A DNA stretch of 64,000 nt from Plantibacter sp. PA-3-X8 (GTDB lineage Bacteria; Actinomycetota; Actinomycetes; Actinomycetales; Microbacteriaceae): positions 2,480,001 through 2,544,000 of the forward strand of contig NZ_CP033107.1 in the NCBI RefSeq assembly GCF_003856975.1, written 5' to 3'. Below the pieces are notes generated by a model, which worked only from the letters and a program-made list of their open reading frames with translations, was not told where the DNA came from and searched no databases. Positions 1-7,617 of this stretch are shown one piece after another; the first letter of the stretch is position 1, and every line of letters starts with the position of its first letter. Both the position numbers and the translations under genes were made by a program.

Positions 1-515
1 ACGGAGCGCGACCCGGCGACGTGGTCGCGGTCGCGGGGGAGTTGGGTTCGGCTGCGGCAGGTCTGCGACTCCTCTTCTCGCGTGGGGTCGACACCGACGG
101 CGTGCCTTCGGCCGAGGCAGCGGCCGGCCTGCGACGCGATCACCGGGTCGAGGTGGAGGCACAACTCGCACCACGGCCACCGATCGCCGCCGGTGTCGTC
201 GCCGCCGTCGCCGGTGCCACGGCGATGCTCGACCTGTCGGACGGGCTCGCGCTCGACGCCGGTCGCCTCGCGCGGGCGAGTGGGGTCGCGATCGACCTCC
301 GGGCCGAGGACCTGGGTGCCGACGTGGCGCTCGCCCTCGCCGGCGGCGAGGACCACTCCCTTCTGGCGACGTTCCCGGCCGCCACCACGATCCCCGCCGG
401 CTTCCGGACCATCGGCTCGGCCCGGGCCGGTGCCGGAGTCCTCGTCGACGGTCTGGCCTACGACGGCCGCGCCGGCTGGGACCCCTACCGGGACTGGGAC
501 GATGCGTCCGGTTGA
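1..515 (+). CDS. thiL: Thiamine-monophosphate kinase, 3' part
   Basis: C-terminal part of ThiL, which phosphorylates thiamine monophosphate to thiamine diphosphate with ATP. The reading frame is open from the window's left edge, so the N-terminal half, including the first Mg-ATP-binding segment, lies outside. Visible family motifs are LDLSDGLALDA (the second-domain metal-binding loop) and the GGEDHSLL segment near the end, matching the usual GGEDYELL. It ends at TGA 513-515, facing rsmD. Family assignment is firm; only completeness is unknown. Confidence 0.9.
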   Translation, partial: GARPGDVVAVAGELGSAAAGLRLLFSRGVDTDGVPSAEAAAGLRRDHRVEVEAQLAPRPPIAAGVVAAVAGATAMLDLSDGLALDAGRLARASGVAIDLRAEDLGADVALALAGGEDHSLLATFPAATTIPAGFRTIGSARAGAGVLVDGLAYDGRAGWDPYRDWDDASG

Positions 516-550
516 GCGGTGTTCCCGGCCGTTATGGCGCGAGGACCGTG

Positions 551-574
551 CGGTGACGCGGTGACGCGGTGACG
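551..574. repeat. Three tandem copies of an 8-bp unit
   Basis: CGGTGACG is repeated three times without a break in the short space between the convergent thiL and rsmD genes. A partial fourth unit (GTGAAG) follows. No clear terminator hairpin is visible here, so this is probably a slippage-generated microrepeat. Confidence 0.7.
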
Positions 575-587
575 GTGAAGCGGTGGC

Positions 588-1160
588 TCAGACCGGCGTG
601 ATCCACCAGACGACGGTCTCGCCGTAGGTGCTCTTCCGCAGGACCTCGAGCGCTGGGGGAAGGGTCGGTTCGGGCGAGCGGGAGCTCCGCTCGACGAGCA
701 CGAGCCCGTCGTCGGTGACCAGACCGACGAGCGCGGCGAGGTTGGCCGTGAGCTCCGCCTCGGGGAGGTCGTACGGGGGATCGATGAAGACGAGGTCGGA
801 CGGGACCGTCGCCCCGGACAGGTAGGCGCCGACCGATTTGGCATGCACTGTGATGCGTGGTGCCGCGCCGCGAGGCGCTGCCGAGGTCACGATCCTCGCG
901 TTGTCCCGACACAGCTTCGCGGCCTCAGACCCGCGGTCGACGAGGGTGACCACTGCTGCACCCCGGCTGGCGCACTCGAGCCCCAGCGACCCCGACCCGG
1001 CGTACAGGTCGAGCACTTCGGCTCCGGCGAGCACGTCGCGGGCCTCCAGCGCGGAGAAGAGCGCCTCGCGGACGCGATCGCTCGTCGGTCGTGTACCGCT
1101 GCCCGGGACCCGGATCGTGCGTGATCCGGCGAAACCCGAGATGATCCTGATGCCGGCCAT
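588..1160 (-). CDS. rsmD: 16S rRNA (guanine(966)-N2)-methyltransferase
   Basis: RsmD methylates N2 of G966 in 16S rRNA during 30S assembly, using S-adenosylmethionine. The 190-aa product shows the Rossmann SAM-binding motif LDLYAGSGSLGLE near residue 50 and the catalytic DPPY motif (FIDPPYD) typical of base-N methyltransferases. I chose ATG at 1160 (MAGIRIISGFAGSR) because this is where family similarity begins; the frame stays open further upstream but that stretch is low-complexity Arg/Pro sequence. The gene is divergent from recG with a 71-bp gap, an arrangement common in Microbacteriaceae. Confidence 0.93.
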   Translation of the reverse strand: MAGIRIISGFAGSRTIRVPGSGTRPTSDRVREALFSALEARDVLAGAEVLDLYAGSGSLGLECASRGAAVVTLVDRGSEAAKLCRDNARIVTSAAPRGAAPRITVHAKSVGAYLSGATVPSDLVFIDPPYDLPEAELTANLAALVGLVTDDGLVLVERSSRSPEPTLPPALEVLRKSTYGETVVWWITPV

Positions 1161-1218
1161 AGTCCCATCCTCGCAGGCTGCGCGAAGCCGAGCGAACCGC
1201 GGTGTCCGAGGTCCGGAA

Positions 1219-1224
1219 TAGAAT
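1219..1224 (+). promoter_or_regulatory. -10 box of a leaderless recG promoter
   Basis: TAGAAT ends 7 nt before the ATG at 1232, the spacing expected when transcription starts at the start codon itself. It supports ATG 1232 over the in-frame GTG-type start 30 nt upstream. Confidence 0.6.
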
Positions 1225-1231
1225 CGACGGC

Positions 1232-3400
1232 ATGACGGGGATCGAGCTGGGCACGAAGCTCGGCGGTGTCCTCGGCGGACGGACCGCGACGGCACTCCAG
1301 AAGGCGTTCGGCGTCGAGACCGTCGGCGACCTCCTCGAGCACTACCCGCGTCGCTACGCGAAGCGCGGCGAGCTGACGGTCATCGGCCTGCTGCCGCTCG
1401 GCGAGGACGTGACGATCGTCGCCGACGTCCTCGAGGTCCGCGACCGCCAGATGAAGCAACGCAAGGGTTCCATCCTCGAGGTCGTCATCTCCGACGGTCA
1501 GGGTCGGCTCAACCTCACCTTCTTCAACCAGCCCTGGCGCGCGAACGAACTCCGGCCGGGACTCCGCGGCATCTTCGCAGGCAAGGTCGGCGACTACCGC
1601 GGCAGTTATCAGCTCGCCCACCCGCAGTACCAGATCTTCCCCGACGACGCTGAAGCCCCGGCGCTCGCCGACGCCCAGGCGAAGGCGTGGTCGGAGGCCC
1701 CCATCCCGATCTACCCGGCGACGAGCACGATCACGAGCTGGAACCTCAGACAATCCGTCGAGCTGGTTCTGGACGCCCTGCCGCCGCAGGAGGACCCCGT
1801 CCCGCGGTCGGTCCGGGCGGCGAGGGGTGAACTCTCCTTCGACGCCGCCATCCGTGCCGTCCACCGCCCGACGGTCGACCGCGACTGGCAGCGCGGTCGC
1901 CGCAGCCTGCGGTACCAGGAGGCGTACCTCCTCCAGACGGCCCTGCTCCAGCAGCGTGCGGCCACTCGTGCGCTGGCGGCCGAACCCCGCGTGCCGAAAG
2001 CCGGCGGCTACCTCGAGCGCCTCGATGCCGCGCTCCCGTTCGAGCTGACCGGCGACCAGCAGACGGTCGGCACGGAGATCGCGGCCGACCTCGCGCAGCC
2101 CAATCCGATGAACCGGCTCGTCCAGGGCGAGGTCGGCTCGGGCAAGACGCTCGTCGCCCTCCGGGCCATGGCGGCCGTTGCCGACAGCGGGGGACAGTCG
2201 GTGCTGCTGGCGCCCACCGAGGTCCTCGCGGCGCAGCATCTGCGGTCGATCGTCCGTTCGCTCGGCCCCGACCTCTCGGCCGAGCTCATGCCGACGCTGC
2301 TCACCGGCCAGCTGCCGACGTCCGATCGCAAACGGGCGCTGCTGCGGATCGTCGCCGGCCAGGCCCGGATCGTGATCGGGACGCACGCGCTGCTGGGTGA
2401 CGCCGTGACCTTCGCCGATCTGGGGATGGTCGTCGTCGACGAACAGCACCGCTTCGGCGTGGAGCAGCGCGACCAGCTCCGTCAGAAGGGACGCACACCG
2501 CCGCATGTCCTCGTGCTGACCGCGACGCCGATCCCACGGACCGTGGCCATGACCGTCTTCGGCGACCTCGACGTCAGCATCATCAAGGAGCTGCCACGCG
2601 GCCGGCAGGGGATCGAGAGCTTCGTGGTCGCCCTGGCCGATCACCCACGGTGGATCTCCCGCGTCTGGGAGCGCCTCGCCGAGGAACTCGCGCAGGGGCG
2701 GCAGGGGTTCGTGGTGTGCCCGGCGATCGACGCCAAGGAGGTCGAGCCCGGTGAGGAACTCGAGGAGGACGCCGACCCGGCGCGCCCGATCGCGTCCGTG
2801 CTCACCACGGTGGAGCAGCTGCGTACCCACCCACTGCTGGCGTCCCGACGCATCGACGTCCTCCACGGCCGGATGAGCGCGGAGGAGAAGGACCGGACGA
2901 TGCGGGCCTTCGCGGCCGGTGAGATCGACGTGCTCGTGGCGACGACGGTCATCGAGGTGGGCGTCGACGTCCCCAACGCCTCGACGATGGTCGTGCTCGA
3001 CGCGGAGCGTTTCGGGGTGTCGCAGCTCCACCAGCTCCGCGGACGCGTCGGTCGAGGCGGCGTCCCCGGGCTGTGTCTGCTCGTCACCGCGGCGGAGACG
3101 GAGAGCACCGCACGCGAGCGCGTCGACGCGGTTGCCGCGACGCTCGACGGCTTCGACCTGGCGCAGGTCGACCTCGAGCTGCGGCGCGAGGGTGACGTCC
3201 TCGGCAGCATGCAGTCGGGCGGGCGGTCCTCGCTCAAACTGCTTCGGGTCGTGCACGACAGCGAGGTCATCATCGAGGCGCGGGCGGATGCCGCCGAGCT
3301 CCTCGGCACCGACCCCGACCTCGCCGATCACCCGGTGCTGGCCGAAGCGCTCCGCCGACGCCTCGACGAATCCGACCGCGCCGCGCTCGCCAAGAACTGA
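1232..3400 (+). CDS. recG: ATP-dependent DNA helicase RecG
   Basis: RecG remodels stalled replication forks and branch-migrates Holliday-type junctions. The 722-aa protein has an N-terminal wedge/OB region (about residues 40-160) and an SF2 helicase core. Walker A GEVGSGKT lies near residue 299 and the DEQHRFG Walker B box near 402. The C-terminal motor shows GVDVPNASTMVV and the QLHQLRGRVGRG motif VI. Length is close to the usual ~700 aa. The start is set by the leaderless TAGAAT box; an in-frame start 10 codons upstream would have no separate support. It is followed after 19 nt by coaD. Confidence 0.95.
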   Translation: MTGIELGTKLGGVLGGRTATALQKAFGVETVGDLLEHYPRRYAKRGELTVIGLLPLGEDVTIVADVLEVRDRQMKQRKGSILEVVISDGQGRLNLTFFNQPWRANELRPGLRGIFAGKVGDYRGSYQLAHPQYQIFPDDAEAPALADAQAKAWSEAPIPIYPATSTITSWNLRQSVELVLDALPPQEDPVPRSVRAARGELSFDAAIRAVHRPTVDRDWQRGRRSLRYQEAYLLQTALLQQRAATRALAAEPRVPKAGGYLERLDAALPFELTGDQQTVGTEIAADLAQPNPMNRLVQGEVGSGKTLVALRAMAAVADSGGQSVLLAPTEVLAAQHLRSIVRSLGPDLSAELMPTLLTGQLPTSDRKRALLRIVAGQARIVIGTHALLGDAVTFADLGMVVVDEQHRFGVEQRDQLRQKGRTPPHVLVLTATPIPRTVAMTVFGDLDVSIIKELPRGRQGIESFVVALADHPRWISRVWERLAEELAQGRQGFVVCPAIDAKEVEPGEELEEDADPARPIASVLTTVEQLRTHPLLASRRIDVLHGRMSAEEKDRTMRAFAAGEIDVLVATTVIEVGVDVPNASTMVVLDAERFGVSQLHQLRGRVGRGGVPGLCLLVTAAETESTARERVDAVAATLDGFDLAQVDLELRREGDVLGSMQSGGRSSLKLLRVVHDSEVIIEARADAAELLGTDPDLADHPVLAEALRRRLDESDRAALAKN

Positions 3401-3407
3401 GCACCGA

Positions 3408-3413
3408 TAGGCT
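3408..3413 (+). promoter_or_regulatory. -10 box of a leaderless coaD promoter
   Basis: TAGGCT lies 6 nt before ATG 3420, right after the recG stop codon, implying that coaD has its own promoter and a leaderless mRNA. Confidence 0.55.
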
Positions 3414-3419
3414 GGCGGC

Positions 3420-3902
3420 ATGAAGCGGATCGCCGTCGTCCCCGGATCGTTCGACCCAGTCACCCTCGGTCACCTGGATGTCATCGAGCGGGCGGCGCGC
3501 ATCTTCGACGAACTGCACGTGCTGGTGGTGCACAACCCCGACAAGTCCGCGCTGCTGCCGATGCCGCAGCGGGTGTCCCTGCTCGAGCGCTCCATCGCGG
3601 ACGGCGGATTGCCTGACAACATCGTCGTCGCGCAGTGGAACGTCGGCCTGCTCGTCGACTACTGCACGGACGTCGGCGCGAGCGTGCTCGTGAAGGGCAT
3701 CCGCTCGCAGGTCGACGTCGCGTACGAGACGCCCATGGCCATCATGAACCGCAGCCTCGCCGGCGTGGAGACGGTCTTCCTCCTGCCTGATCCCGCGCAC
3801 GCGCACGTCTCCAGTTCACTCGTCCGGCAGGTGGCCGCGCTCGGTGGCGATGTCAGCCCGTACGTCCCGCAGGTGGTGGCGACCTTCCTCCAAGAGGGCT
3901 AG
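3420..3902 (+). CDS. coaD: Pantetheine-phosphate adenylyltransferase
   Basis: CoaD transfers AMP from ATP to 4'-phosphopantetheine to give dephospho-CoA, the penultimate step of CoA synthesis. The 160-aa protein opens with the nucleotidyltransferase signature [11 protein letters not shown] (T15-LG-H18, the T/HxGH motif) and carries the second signature near its C-terminus around [20 protein letters not shown]. Full family length. It sits between recG and the DUF177-rpmF pair, as in many Actinobacteria. Confidence 0.95.
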   Translation: MKRIAVVPGSFDPVTLGHLDVIERAARIFDELHVLVVHNPDKSALLPMPQRVSLLERSIADGGLPDNIVVAQWNVGLLVDYCTDVGASVLVKGIRSQVDVAYETPMAIMNRSLAGVETVFLLPDPAHAHVSSSLVRQVAALGGDVSPYVPQVVATFLQEG

Positions 3903-3927
3903 GGCGTCCTCCCGGTCGGGTTCGGCG

Positions 3928-3933
3928 TAGAAT
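3928..3933 (+). promoter_or_regulatory. -10 box upstream of DUF177 gene
   Basis: TAGAAT lies 8 nt before the GTG at 3942. No Shine-Dalgarno sequence precedes that GTG, so a leaderless or near-leaderless start is likely. Confidence 0.5.
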
Positions 3934-3941
3934 CGTCGATC

Positions 3942-4526
3942 GTGACTAGGAAGAGAACGAACAATTCGCCGTTCAGCGTCAATGTGCGCGATCTGGTGAA
4001 CCGTCCCGGGGAGATGCGCGAGCACGACCTCGAGGTGGTGCTCGCCGAGCGCTGGGGCGAGGGTCTGGTCGCCGTCCAGGAGGGCACGACGCTTTCCGAG
4101 CAGGTGCGTCTCGAGTCCGTGCACGAGGGGATCCTCGTGACCGTCGACGTCGACGCACTGGCGACCGGCGAGTGCGGCCGTTGCCTCCGCGACATCGAAC
4201 TGCCTGTCGAAGTCGAGATTCAGGAACTTTTCGCGTATCCTAATTCGGAAGCGTCTGACTTCGAGGTTCACGACGACCACGTGGATCTTGAACCTCTGGT
4301 CAGAGATGCGGTAGTTCTCGCATTACCGTTTCAGCCGGTGTGCCAGCCGGATTGCCCCGGACTCGACCCCGAGACCGGTGAGCGGCTGGCCGAACGTCCG
4401 GAACGACACCCTCACGACGTCGCAGATCCTCGCTGGTCTGCGCTCGCGGGCTTGTCCTCAGACTCCGTACTTGACACAGACGCCAGTAGCGCCCAGCGCG
4501 CCGCTGCAGACACAGAAGAGAGATAG
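3942..4526 (+). CDS. DUF177 (YceD-type) protein
   Basis: Member of the YceD/DUF177 family, which is nearly always next to rpmF and has been linked to 23S rRNA accumulation. The 194-aa protein has the characteristic CGRCLRD CxxC pair near residue 83 and a second pair, CQPDC, near residue 130, which could bind zinc. The C-terminal ~45 residues are polar and poorly conserved in appearance. It starts at GTG 3942 (MTRKRTNNSPFSVN) and is followed by rpmF after 3 nt, so the two should be co-transcribed. Confidence 0.85.
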   Translation: MTRKRTNNSPFSVNVRDLVNRPGEMREHDLEVVLAERWGEGLVAVQEGTTLSEQVRLESVHEGILVTVDVDALATGECGRCLRDIELPVEVEIQELFAYPNSEASDFEVHDDHVDLEPLVRDAVVLALPFQPVCQPDCPGLDPETGERLAERPERHPHDVADPRWSALAGLSSDSVLDTDASSAQRAAADTEER

Positions 4527-4529
4527 ATC

Positions 4530-4739
4530 ATGGCTGGAAACCCCCCGAAGCGGAAGGTCTCGCGCTCGAACACCCGCTCGCGTCGCTCGCAGTGGAAGGC
4601 CGCCGTGCCGACGCTCGTGAAGACGGTGGAGAACGGCCGCGTCACGTACAGCCTGCCGCACCGCGCCAAGGTCGTCGAGGACTCGCAGGGCACCGCCCTG
4701 TACCTCGAGTACAAGGGCCGCAAGGTCGCAGACGTCTGA
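4530..4739 (+). CDS. rpmF: 50S ribosomal protein L32
   Basis: L32 of the large ribosomal subunit. The 69-aa protein begins [19 protein letters not shown], the typical basic N-terminus. The usual zinc-binding cysteines are absent, so this is the C-minus form often kept as a zinc-independent paralogue. It lies 3 nt after the DUF177 gene, with a purine-rich AGAAGAGAG ribosome-binding stretch inside that gene's end. Confidence 0.93.
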   Translation: MAGNPPKRKVSRSNTRSRRSQWKAAVPTLVKTVENGRVTYSLPHRAKVVEDSQGTALYLEYKGRKVADV

Positions 4740-4770
4740 TCCGCGCGTTGAACGTCCGCGTTCGAACAGC

Positions 4771-5508
4771 GTGAACACGAATCATTCCGACCACACCGGA
4801 ATCGGCTCCGCATCGGAGACCGATCCCGGTGTGGTCGTTTTCGCACGGCAACTGGGTGTCGACGTCTCGTACGAGCTGCTCGACTTGGCGCTGACGCACC
4901 GCTCGTACGCGTACGAGCACGGTGGACTCCCGCACAACGAGCGCCTCGAGTTCCTCGGCGACTCGATCCTCGGGCAGGCCGTCACCGTCATGCTCTACCG
5001 CGACTTCCCGCACCTTGACGAAGGGCAGCTGGCGAAGCGTCGGGCGAGCCTCGTCTCGACGATCGCGCTCGCCGAGGTCGCGCGTTCGATCGGTCTGGGC
5101 GAGCGGATCAAGCTCGGCAAGGGCGAGGACCAGACCGGAGGCCGCGACAAGGCGTCCATCCTGGCCGACACGATGGAGGCCGTCATCGGCGCGACGTACC
5201 TGTCGGCCGGACCCGACGCCGCGACGGCACTCGTCCTGCGCCTGGTGAACCCCCTCCTCGAGAACCCTGAGCGCTTCGGCGCGGCGATGGACCCGAAGAC
5301 GAGCCTCCAGGAGGCCGCCGCGGCCATCGGTGCGCCGGCGCCCGTCTACGAGATCGCCAGCTCCGGCCCCGATCACAACCGACGGTTCGTCGCGACGGTC
5401 ACCGTGGGCACCGCGGTCACGGCGACGGGCTCCGGCACGAGCAAGAAGCACGCCGAGATGGCGGCGGCCCTGGAAGCCTGGTCGAGGATCAGTGCCGGAA
5501 CTCCCTGA
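4771..5508 (+). CDS. rnc: Ribonuclease III
   Basis: RNase III cleaves double-stranded RNA in rRNA maturation and mRNA turnover. The 245-aa protein carries the signature NERLEFLGDS (about residues 56-65), the downstream acidic residues of the catalytic site, and a C-terminal double-stranded-RNA-binding domain beginning at DPKTSLQE. The GTG start at 4771 gives a slightly extended N-terminus; a later in-frame GTG near VVVFARQLGV is possible. Its end overlaps mutM by 17 nt, indicating translational coupling. Confidence 0.93.
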   Translation: MNTNHSDHTGIGSASETDPGVVVFARQLGVDVSYELLDLALTHRSYAYEHGGLPHNERLEFLGDSILGQAVTVMLYRDFPHLDEGQLAKRRASLVSTIALAEVARSIGLGERIKLGKGEDQTGGRDKASILADTMEAVIGATYLSAGPDAATALVLRLVNPLLENPERFGAAMDPKTSLQEAAAAIGAPAPVYEIASSGPDHNRRFVATVTVGTAVTATGSGTSKKHAEMAAALEAWSRISAGTP

Positions 5509-6382
5509 GGTCGAGGTCGTCCGCGCCGGCTTGGAGCCCGCCGTCAGCGGGGCGACGATCGCCGGCGTCGAGGTCTTCGACGAACGCTCCCTGCGCCGCC
5601 ACGCGAGTGGTGTCGCCGACTTCACGGCACGGCTGACGGGGCGGACCATCCGATCTGCCGTCCGACGCGGGAAGTTCCTCTGGTTCCCCCTCGACGACGA
5701 TGAGGCGATCGTCGGTCACCTGGGCATGAGCGGGCAGATGCTGCTCCGGTCACCTGGCGATGACGCCGACCGACTCCTGCGCATCCGCTTGCAGCTGGAG
5801 CATCCCGAGCACGGCGAGCTCTGGCTGCACTTCGTGGACCAGCGGATCTTCGGCTCCATGGCGGTGACCGCGCTCGTCCCGACGACGGACGGAGCCGCAG
5901 GTGGGTTTGGCGACGAGGTCGCGATGGTGCCCGACCAGGTCGCGCACATCGCCCGCGACCCGATGGACCCGGCCTTCGACGACGCCGGCTTCCTCCGACG
6001 ACTGCGCGAGAAACGCACCGGTGTGAAGCGGGCGCTCCTCGATCAGACCCTGGTCAGCGGGATCGGCAACATCTACGCGGACGAGTCGCTCTGGGCGGCG
6101 CGCATCCACCCCGAGCAGGAGACCGCCCGTCTCGGGCTCGGACGCGCCGGCCGGCTGCTCGAGGAGGTCCGTGCCGTGCTCGCCAAGGCCCTGGCCGAGG
6201 GCGGGACGAGCTTCGACGCCCAGTACGTGAACGTCAACGGTCAGGCGGGGTACTTCGCCCACAGCCTGAACGCCTACGGAAGGCAGGGCAAACCGTGCGC
6301 GCGCTGCGGCACGCTCATCGTCCGCGAGCAGTTCATGAACCGGGGCTCGCACCGCTGTCCCGTGTGCCAGCGCCGCACCTGA
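5492..6382 (+). CDS. mutM: Formamidopyrimidine-DNA glycosylase
   Basis: MutM (Fpg) removes 8-oxoguanine and formamidopyrimidines and cuts the abasic site by beta,delta-elimination. The 296-aa product starts at GTG 5492, giving PELPEVEVV after the initiator: the catalytic Pro and Glu sit at the mature N-terminus, which fixes the start. The helix-two-turn-helix (TLVSGIGNIYADESLW) and a C-terminal zinc finger with two CxxC pairs (CARC, CPVC) are intact. The start lies inside the last 17 nt of rnc. Confidence 0.95.
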   Translation: MPELPEVEVVRAGLEPAVSGATIAGVEVFDERSLRRHASGVADFTARLTGRTIRSAVRRGKFLWFPLDDDEAIVGHLGMSGQMLLRSPGDDADRLLRIRLQLEHPEHGELWLHFVDQRIFGSMAVTALVPTTDGAAGGFGDEVAMVPDQVAHIARDPMDPAFDDAGFLRRLREKRTGVKRALLDQTLVSGIGNIYADESLWAARIHPEQETARLGLGRAGRLLEEVRAVLAKALAEGGTSFDAQYVNVNGQAGYFAHSLNAYGRQGKPCARCGTLIVREQFMNRGSHRCPVCQRRT

Positions 6383-6385
6383 CGA

Positions 6386-7468
6386 TCAGTCGCTGCGGGG
6401 GAGTCGGCGCTGCCACTCTCCGGAATAGCCGACGATGCGGAACCCGAGTCGGTCGTTGATCGCGAGCATGTGCGCGTTCTCGTCGGCGTTCCAGCTGTAG
6501 ATCCGGGACCGCTCGGGTGCCTGATCGGCGAGTGCGAGGAGGTTCGCCGCTTTCATCCAGAGTCCGAGGCCGTGTCCCCGGTGGTCGGCGAGCACGAGCG
6601 TGTCCCACTGCTCCGCGTGTTCCTTGCCCTCGCCGAGGACGAGCTCGCTGTACCCGGCGACCGCGCCGCTGTCGCGGTGGACGGCGGCGACGACGATCGC
6701 GTGGTCGCCAGACGCCGCCAGCTGTGCCTCGCGGGCGCGGACCCGCTCGGGCGTCCAGACCTCGGGGTCGAGTTCCAGATCGGCGGCCGGGATGTCGGTC
6801 GCCATGTGTCCGTGGGCTGTGGCGAGCGAGCCGAGCAGCTCGTCGGGGGTGCGGTCCACCCAGTGCACGAGGCGGTATGTGTGCCCGGCTCGGGCGGTCG
6901 ACGTCGCGACGATGTCCGGCAGCTCCCCGAGCATCGAGGCGAGGTCGCAGCGGTTGGTTCGCTCGACCTGGGCGAGGGCGTATCCACGATCGAGCATGAA
7001 CCGGCTCGCCGCGGCGTTCGCAGGGATAGCCCGTTCGCCGACGCTCGCACCGAGGAGTGGCTCGTCGGCCGGGATGTCGTCGACGGCGTGCTGGGTGAAG
7101 GCGGTCACTGTCGGGCGACCGGCCGCGAGGGCCCGTCGCTCCAGCTCCAGCAGGAGCGCTGTGCCGATCCCACGACGACGCGCGTCGGGGAGGACACCGA
7201 CGTCCAGGGAGGCCGTCACCGCGTCGGCCTCGGCGCCGTACCCGAGCCAGCCGCGACCGACCACACGGCCGTCGAGGGCGGCGGCGAGCAGGACGCGTCG
7301 CTGGAACCGCTGGTCGCGGTACTCGGGCAGGGTCATGGCGGAGGTCAGAGCGAAGTCGTCGGTGGACCAGATCTCCGCTTCGAGCGTGTTCGCGACCTCC
7401 TGGACCGCTTCGAACACGGCTGAGCTCCCGGACGTTGGGATCTCGACCTCGTCGATCGTGACGCGCAT
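6386..7468 (-). CDS. Tandem GNAT-family acetyltransferase
   Basis: The 360-aa protein contains two GNAT folds. Acetyl-CoA-binding loops are visible in both: DARRRGIGTALLLELE in the first (near residue 100) and DHRGHGLGLWMKAA in the second (near 300). Duplicated GNAT proteins of this size are common in Actinobacteria; a few acetylate aminoglycosides or mycothiol precursors, but nothing here identifies the substrate. It is convergent with mutM (3 nt apart) and divergent from smc. No close operon partner. Confidence 0.75.
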   Translation of the reverse strand: MRVTIDEVEIPTSGSSAVFEAVQEVANTLEAEIWSTDDFALTSAMTLPEYRDQRFQRRVLLAAALDGRVVGRGWLGYGAEADAVTASLDVGVLPDARRRGIGTALLLELERRALAAGRPTVTAFTQHAVDDIPADEPLLGASVGERAIPANAAASRFMLDRGYALAQVERTNRCDLASMLGELPDIVATSTARAGHTYRLVHWVDRTPDELLGSLATAHGHMATDIPAADLELDPEVWTPERVRAREAQLAASGDHAIVVAAVHRDSGAVAGYSELVLGEGKEHAEQWDTLVLADHRGHGLGLWMKAANLLALADQAPERSRIYSWNADENAHMLAINDRLGFRIVGYSGEWQRRLPRSD

Positions 7469-7617
7469 CGTCGCCTCCCTCCCGCACCAGACCGTCCTGG
7501 GTGATGCGGTCCATGCTACGACCGCCCCGGCGGGCCGGCACAGCGTGGTGTCCCTCGTCCGTCCGCGGATTCGCTACCGTAGTGCACAGCATCCGCGACG
7601 CGGGAGAGGAGGTGCGC

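Noticed and set aside
887..3463. Very long minus-strand open frame opposite recG
   Set aside because: Its codons mirror the recG frame; the translation is Arg/Asp/Gly-rich without any domain, a common effect of high GC. recG is unmistakable.
4530..4739. rpmF as a broken gene because it lacks cysteines
   Set aside because: Zinc-free L32 forms are common; length and sequence are otherwise complete.
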